From Campylobacterota bacterium (GTDB lineage Bacteria; Bdellovibrionota; Bacteriovoracia; Bacteriovoracales; Bacteriovoracaceae): DNA of 40,746 nt. The stretch covers positions 1 through 40,746 of the forward strand of contig QNFX01000018.1 of assembly GCA_003650125.1 (NCBI GenBank). Direction: 5' to 3'. Under the pieces are notes generated by a model. That model saw nothing but the letters and a program-made list of their open reading frames with translations. It was not told where the DNA came from and made no database searches. Below, piece by piece: positions 36,636-40,746 of the stretch (its first letter is position 1; every line of letters begins with the position of its first letter). A program made the translations under genes and the position numbers.

Positions 36636-36721
36636 TGGTGGCGAGAGAAGGATTTGAACCTTCGAAGGCATACGCCGACAGATTTACAGTCTGTTGCCTT
36701 TGACCACTCGGCAACCTCGCC
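36636..36721 (-). tRNA. tRNA-Tyr(GTA)
   Basis: 86 bases with encoded CCA and a long variable arm, as expected for bacterial tRNA-Tyr. Acceptor GGCGAGG/TCTCGCC (one G-U), anticodon loop CTGTAAA with anticodon GTA in stem ACAGA/TCTGT, T stem GAAGG/CCTTC around TTCAAAT, discriminator A. It is 5 bases upstream of tRNA-Gly. Confidence 0.96.
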
Positions 36722-36738
36722 ACAATAACCTAGAAAAC

Positions 36739-36814
36739 TGGAGCTGGCTATAGGAGTCGAACCTACGACCGCCGGTTTACAAAACCGGTGCTCTACCAAC
36801 TGAGCTAAGCCAGC
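36739..36814 (-). tRNA. tRNA-Thr(TGT)
   Basis: 76 bases with encoded CCA. Acceptor GCTGGCT/AGCCAGC, D stem GCTC/GAGC, anticodon stem CCGGT/ACCGG around loop TTTGTAA with anticodon TGT, T loop TTCGACT, discriminator T. First tRNA of the cluster, 24 bases downstream of a promoter-like -10. Confidence 0.96.
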
Positions 36815-36840
36815 CTATTTCTAAGGTTAACTAGTTGTGA

Positions 36841-36869
36841 TTTATAGTCATGTAGGTCTTTTAAAGCAA
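36841..36869 (-). promoter_or_regulatory. promoter of the tRNA(Thr-Tyr-Gly-Thr) cluster
   Basis: On the minus strand TTGCTT (36869-36864) and TATAAA (36846-36841) are separated by exactly 17 bases. The -10 is five of six to consensus, the -35 three of six. It lies in the 63-base gap between rlmB and the first tRNA. Confidence 0.5.
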
Positions 36870-36877
36870 GAAATTTT

Positions 36878-37615
36878 TTACCTCAGGCCAAAAAACTTAT
36901 CCATCGCCAGTGCAGCGGCCACAGAAACATTAAGAGATTTAATAGGGCCCTGGGATTTAAGTGCCACTGTCTTATCAAGAATTCTCATTACAGCACTAGA
37001 GAGCCCCTTATCTTCGGACCCTAAAACTAAGCAAGTGTGACCTTCCGCTATCTCCAACTCTCCTGAAGCATGTTCAGAAAAACCTACACAGGTAACCCCT
37101 AACTCTTTCAATTTATTGAGGGTTCGAGGAAGTGCAGCGCAGCGAATAATAGGAATATATTCTAGCGCCCCAGAGGCATTTCGCGAAAAGCTGGGGCCTA
37201 CCCCGAAGGATCCTTTAAAACTAACCAATAAATAATCGATGCCAAAAAAGGCAGCTGTTCTTAGTATCGCCGCAGCATTTTGCGTATCAGTAACCTGATC
37301 AAGGCAGAGAATCTTACGATTTTTTTTCGTTTCTATCTCATTATATAAAAAGGCCACACCCAGTTCTTCTAGTTTACTGGTTATTAAAAATACGTTGGAG
37401 GGAATCCTTTGATATTTAAAATCAAATGTCCGGCAGAATTCTTTTGCTCTCTCTTGCACCTCGTGAGTACCTAAAGTGACAACTTTGATTCCTTGAGGGG
37501 TCCTACCGATATTTTTTAGACCATCTTTAGTACCGTACAGAGTTGCTGAATGTCTTTTAGGATTTTTTAATGCCTCAATTATACTGTGAGTTCCAATGAT
37601 TAAGTCTTGATCCAT
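36878..37615 (-). CDS. rlmB: TrmH/SpoU-family RNA 2'-O-ribose methyltransferase (RlmB-like)
   Basis: A SAM-dependent methyltransferase of the knotted SPOUT class, related to RlmB, which methylates G2251 in the 23S rRNA P loop. The 245 residues have an N-terminal L30e-like substrate domain (IIGTHSIIEALKN) and the three SpoU motifs: motif 1 LDQVTDTQNAAAILRTAAFF (N113, R119), motif 2 LVLGSEDKGLS and motif 3 IKSLNVSVAAAL. It starts one base after the proS stop, so both are probably one transcript. RlmB is the best fit. TrmH or another 2'-O-methylase is possible. Confidence 0.85.
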   Translation of the reverse strand: MDQDLIIGTHSIIEALKNPKRHSATLYGTKDGLKNIGRTPQGIKVVTLGTHEVQERAKEFCRTFDFKYQRIPSNVFLITSKLEELGVAFLYNEIETKKNRKILCLDQVTDTQNAAAILRTAAFFGIDYLLVSFKGSFGVGPSFSRNASGALEYIPIIRCAALPRTLNKLKELGVTCVGFSEHASGELEIAEGHTCLVLGSEDKGLSSAVMRILDKTVALKSQGPIKSLNVSVAAALAMDKFFGLR

Positions 37616-37616
37616 T

Positions 37617-39353
37617 TTAGGAAAGTTCCTTTAAAAGTTTTCTCAAGGTAGGAATCAAATCTTCCTTTGATACCTTCGTTGTTTCACCAGTCTTTCTAAT
37701 GGTAATTTCTAAAAGACCATCACCTTTATAATCTCTTTCTCCTAAAACCACTCTAATAGGCAGTCCCAAAAGATCAGCATCTTTAAATTTAAAGCCTGGG
37801 CCTAATTTTGCTCGATCATCATAGAGAACTTCAAACTCACCATTTATCTCTTCGTATATCTCATCACAAATATTTTTAATTTCAGCTGATTTAGCAATAG
37901 CAGTAAAATGAATATGAAAAGGAGCGATAGCAAGAGGCCAGATGATTCCATTTTCATCGTGATGTTGTTCGATGGCCGCCGCTACGATTCTTGTAACACC
38001 GATCCCATAACAGCCCATGAGTGGATGAATAGTTTTGCCATTTCGATCTAATACTTTCGCATCGAGAGCTTTGGTGTATTTATCTCCTAACTGGAAGATA
38101 TGTCCTACTTCAATGCCACTGATCTCAACTACAGGGCCTTCCTTATCACCAATTTTACAAATATCTCCGGCACGGGAAAGTCTCAGTTTTGCAACTTCAA
38201 TTTCCCCTTTAAGATCTCTCCTTGGAACAAAGTTCATATAGTGAAAGTCTTTTTTATTGGCCCCGGTGGTAAAACCAGCATCGAGAGGAATTGCCGAATC
38301 AAAAATAACTCGCACTTCTCTACCAAGTTCATAAGGGCCTAACTGACCTTTTACAAAACCTTCTCCCATCATTTCATTATCGGTGAGAGGTTTAATATGC
38401 TCATGTCCTACATGGTTTTTAAGCTTGATTTCATTTAGCTCATCATCTCCAAGCATTAAAACCAAAAAAACCTCTTCTTTATCTTCTGTGATTCCAGCAT
38501 AAGCGAGAGACTTAAGACTTTGATGCTGTTTAATTTTTAAAAAATTTGAAACCTCTTCAATGGTTCCCATATTTGGGGTTTCAACCAGCTCGATTGCCTT
38601 ATCAGAGTTATTAAACTCCAATGGTTCTCTTAGCGTTACTGCTTTTTCGATATTGGCGGCATAGTCGCATTCTTCACAGATAATGACCTTATCTTCTCCT
38701 GATTTGGCGAGAACTTGAAACTCATGAGTTTTATTTTTCCCAGCACCCATGGCCCCAGCATCTGCTTCAACTACGATAAAGTTAAGCCCCATACGATCAA
38801 AAATATTTGAATACGCCTTATAAAAATCCGCATAGACCAGATCTAGTGACTCCCAGTTTTCATGAAAGCTATAAGCATCTTTCATAATAAACTCTCTCGC
38901 TCTCATAAGCCCAAATCTAGGACGAATTTCATCTCTAAATTTCATATTGATCTGATAGAGAGACACGGGAAGTTGTTTATAAGATTTCACCGTTTTTCTA
39001 AAAATATCTACTACCGCTTCTTCATTTGTAGGACTTAAGCAGATGTCTCTTCCGGCCCGATCCTTTGCTTTGAGCATAAGACCTTCCATAGCGTCCCATC
39101 TGCCGGATTCATGCCAGAGTTCACCTGGTGTCACCACACTCATGGCAATTTCCATCGCACCAATTTTATTGATCTCTTCACGGATTATTTTTTCCACTTT
39201 TTGAACTGCTCTGAGCCCAAAAGGTAAAAAGTTATAGAGTCCTGCCTGGGATTTATGAATTAGTCCGGCACGAATCATTAATTGATGGGAGGCGATGGTC
39301 GCATCGCTTGGATGCTCTTTATAAGTTTGCCAAAAACCGTTTGAAAGTTTCAT
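37617..39353 (-). CDS. proS: prolyl-tRNA synthetase, bacterial type with editing domain
   Basis: Class II synthetase that charges tRNA-Pro. The 578 residues are close to the E. coli enzyme (572). Motif 2 lies around residues 140-162 (FRDEIRPRFGLMRAREF), and motif 3 contains GCYGIGVTRIVAAAIEQ. The INS editing domain between them (about 225-400) is present, as marked by CEECDYAANIEKAV and the long Asp/Lys-rich stretch. The C-terminal anticodon-binding domain follows. It is 10 bases downstream of lpxC. Confidence 0.97.
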   Translation of the reverse strand: MKLSNGFWQTYKEHPSDATIASHQLMIRAGLIHKSQAGLYNFLPFGLRAVQKVEKIIREEINKIGAMEIAMSVVTPGELWHESGRWDAMEGLMLKAKDRAGRDICLSPTNEEAVVDIFRKTVKSYKQLPVSLYQINMKFRDEIRPRFGLMRAREFIMKDAYSFHENWESLDLVYADFYKAYSNIFDRMGLNFIVVEADAGAMGAGKNKTHEFQVLAKSGEDKVIICEECDYAANIEKAVTLREPLEFNNSDKAIELVETPNMGTIEEVSNFLKIKQHQSLKSLAYAGITEDKEEVFLVLMLGDDELNEIKLKNHVGHEHIKPLTDNEMMGEGFVKGQLGPYELGREVRVIFDSAIPLDAGFTTGANKKDFHYMNFVPRRDLKGEIEVAKLRLSRAGDICKIGDKEGPVVEISGIEVGHIFQLGDKYTKALDAKVLDRNGKTIHPLMGCYGIGVTRIVAAAIEQHHDENGIIWPLAIAPFHIHFTAIAKSAEIKNICDEIYEEINGEFEVLYDDRAKLGPGFKFKDADLLGLPIRVVLGERDYKGDGLLEITIRKTGETTKVSKEDLIPTLRKLLKELS

Positions 39354-39363
39354 GTGTTATTTC

Positions 39364-40284
39364 CTAATAAACTGATTGCCCTACCAGAGTGGGAAGCGCA
39401 TATGGTTTTATATACTCTTCTTCTAGCTGGGTTGCAGGAACTAGTTCATAGGCATTTTTATCTTTTAAAAGTTCCCGGCATAATAGATTATGCAGTTTAT
39501 GCCCGGATTTGAAAGTAGTAATTTTACCAGCTATTTCATAACCAAGTAAGGCCAGATCTCCAATAGTATCTAGAATCTTATGACGAACAAATTCGTCCTC
39601 AAATCTTAGTCCATCCGGATTCATGACTTTAAAGTCATCTAGAACAATCGCATTATCGAGAGAGCCGCCTTTAATGAGACCCTTTCGCTTTAAATAATCC
39701 ACATCTCGAAGCAGCCCAAAGGTTCTTGCTCTTGAGATCTCTTTGATAAAGGCCTCACAAGAAAATTTAAAAACCTTGTGCTGTCTCTTTATAAGGGGGT
39801 GGGCGAAATCAATTGTGGAATCAATCACCAAACTACGATTTGGTGAAATCATTGCCCAATTATCTCCAACCTTAACCTTCACTTCTTTTTTTACCACTAA
39901 AATCGTCTTGGGACTGTTTTGCGAAATAATCCCGGTTTCTTTGAGTAAAAAGACAAAAGAAGTTCCTGAACCATCCATAATAGGAATTTCAGGGCCATCA
40001 ACTTCAATTAAAATATTATTAATTCCCAATCCATAAATGGCAGATAATAAATGCTCTACAGTATGAATAGTATAAGGATTGCTACCAATGGTAGTATTAT
40101 TCTCAGTGGCAGAAACAGTATCAGCGCTAGCGTGAATTAATGGGCCACTTTTTAAATCCGCCCTTCTAAACTTGATCCCAAAATTTTCTACGCCTGGTTT
40201 TAGGGTAAGAGTTATCTTTTTTCCCGTATGCAATCCAAGCCCTGTAAAGGAGGTCTCTTTAGCGATAGTTCTCTGATTGATCAT
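39364..40284 (-). CDS. lpxC: UDP-3-O-acyl-N-acetylglucosamine deacetylase LpxC
   Basis: Catalyses the committed, zinc-dependent step of lipid A synthesis in the cytoplasm, so the cell makes lipid A and has an outer membrane. The 306 residues match E. coli (305). Zinc ligands are H78 (HTVEHLLSA), H235 and D239 (RHKILDTIGD), and the catalytic His is H262 (SGHKLHNLL). The conserved GLGLHTGKK loop is at the N-terminus. ATG at 40284. Two tandem promoter-like sites lie upstream. It is first in a run with proS and rlmB. Confidence 0.98.
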   Translation of the reverse strand: MINQRTIAKETSFTGLGLHTGKKITLTLKPGVENFGIKFRRADLKSGPLIHASADTVSATENNTTIGSNPYTIHTVEHLLSAIYGLGINNILIEVDGPEIPIMDGSGTSFVFLLKETGIISQNSPKTILVVKKEVKVKVGDNWAMISPNRSLVIDSTIDFAHPLIKRQHKVFKFSCEAFIKEISRARTFGLLRDVDYLKRKGLIKGGSLDNAIVLDDFKVMNPDGLRFEDEFVRHKILDTIGDLALLGYEIAGKITTFKSGHKLHNLLCRELLKDKNAYELVPATQLEEEYIKPYALPTLVGQSVY

Positions 40285-40309
40285 TTATACTGCCTTAGTT
40301 CAAAGCTCT

Positions 40310-40338
40310 ATTATAGCTATGCGCCATATCCTTGGCCA
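40310..40338 (-). promoter_or_regulatory. lpxC promoter P2 (proximal)
   Basis: On the minus strand TGGCCA (40338-40333) is followed by 17 bases and a perfect TATAAT (40315-40310), ending about 25 bases upstream of the lpxC ATG. The -35 matches TTGACA at four positions. Confidence 0.5.
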
Positions 40339-40373
40339 TAAAGACCAAAATTTACACCCTGCTAGAAACCGCG

Positions 40374-40402
40374 ACTATAATACTAGTTTCCCCAACCATC
40401 AA
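40374..40402 (-). promoter_or_regulatory. lpxC promoter P1 (distal)
   Basis: On the minus strand TTGATG (40402-40397), 17-base spacer and TATAGT (40379-40374). Four and five of six to consensus. It lies upstream of P2 in the 189-base region between lpxC and the divergent thioesterase gene. Confidence 0.55.
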
Positions 40403-40473
40403 GGGCCAGCTCAAAGCATTATTAACCTTTTTAAAGCTGTCGAGAGTCTATATGGTATAGAAAAGGAGCGACC

Positions 40474-40746
40474 ATGGCGATTTGGTTTCAAACACCCACA
40501 ATAAAATATTTAGAAGAAAGGGGAGAGAAAACTCTCACCTCCTTTATAGGTATTAAAATCACTAAAATAGGCGATGATTTTCTTGAGGGCACCATGCCCG
40601 TCGATGAGCGAACCATCCAACCACTCGGTCTGCTCCATGGTGGTGCCTCCTGCGTCCTGGCAGAATCTCTCGGTTCAATCGCCGCCAATATGGCACTGGA
40701 TACTTCCAAAGAATACGCCGTAGGCCTTGAAATAAATGCCAATCAC
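40474..40746 (+). CDS. PaaI/MenI-like hotdog thioesterase, N-terminal part (3' truncated by window)
   Basis: The 91 visible residues align by eye with E. coli YdiI/MenI, the 1,4-dihydroxy-2-naphthoyl-CoA hydrolase of menaquinone synthesis. Shared features are LGDDVLE-like KIGDDFLEGTMPVDERTIQP, the core GLLHGGASCVLAESLGS with H55 and the catalytic acid E64, and VGLEINANH at the window edge. It starts at ATG 40474 with AAAGGAG five bases upstream. It is divergent from lpxC. Another acyl-CoA thioesterase role cannot be excluded without the C-terminus and neighbours. Confidence 0.85.
   Translation, partial: MAIWFQTPTIKYLEERGEKTLTSFIGIKITKIGDDFLEGTMPVDERTIQPLGLLHGGASCVLAESLGSIAANMALDTSKEYAVGLEINANH

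Noticed and set aside
36587-36799. Open frame of 70 residues across the tRNA cluster
   Set aside because: It is a translation of tRNA-Gly, tRNA-Tyr and part of tRNA-Thr. Such frames are a common artefact over tRNA genes.
40277-40504. Plus-strand open frame upstream of the thioesterase gene
   Set aside because: It overlaps the lpxC start, two lpxC promoter sites and the thioesterase start with its good SD. No family resemblance.

Overview
This window is a low-GC (roughly 38-40 % by eye) chromosomal segment from a Gram-negative bacterium. An LpxC gene (lipid A synthesis), an HflK/HflC pair, an E. coli-like three-helix SecE and a sigma-54 activator support that. Gene content and base composition would fit a Bacteriovorax/Halobacteriovorax-like member of Bdellovibrionota. 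That placement is inference from general knowledge and cannot be proven from the sequence here.

Almost everything lies on the minus strand. Read in the direction of transcription (high to low coordinates): lpxC, proS and an rlmB-like rRNA methyltransferase gene (40284-36878); four tRNAs, Thr(TGT)-Tyr(GTA)-Gly(TCC)-Thr(GGT) (36814-36450); tuf with its own promoter and a strong intrinsic terminator; tRNA-Trp; secE-nusG-rplK-rplA-rplJ-rplL-rpoB-rpoC; rpsL-rpsG-fusA; then the complete S10, spc and alpha ribosomal protein clusters (rpsJ to rplQ), with adk between secY and infA. After rplQ come a TlpA-like membrane thioredoxin, a sigma-54-dependent regulator, hflK, hflC and a hypothetical gene. Two plus-strand genes sit at the window edges: the C-terminal part of an M16 peptidase (1-717) and the N-terminal part of a MenI/YdiI-like hotdog thioesterase (40474 to the end).

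The core is one of the largest conserved gene clusters of bacteria: the translation apparatus (about 30 ribosomal proteins, EF-Tu, EF-G, IF1, tRNAs), all RNA polymerase core subunits except omega, the elongation factor NusG and the SecY/SecE channel, all co-oriented with short spacers. Visible regulatory sequences are a TTGACA promoter before rpsJ, promoters before tuf, the tRNA cluster and lpxC, an L10-type kink-turn leader that leads into a helix covering the rplJ ribosome binding site, and hairpins in the rplL-rpoB and rpsL-rpsG spacers. Two small genes, rpmJ (8492-8608) and rpmD (11345-11524), were read directly from the sequence. Several starts were moved from the longest open frame because an in-frame start has a better Shine-Dalgarno (SD) sequence or family fit (rpoA, infA, rplN, rpsQ, rplC, rplA, secE).

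I found no mobile element, CRISPR array, rRNA gene, phage gene or obviously new gene system. The points worth a second look are regulatory RNA structures, operon boundaries and a few lineage-specific protein features. No stretch over about 300 bases lacks a gene or an RNA gene.
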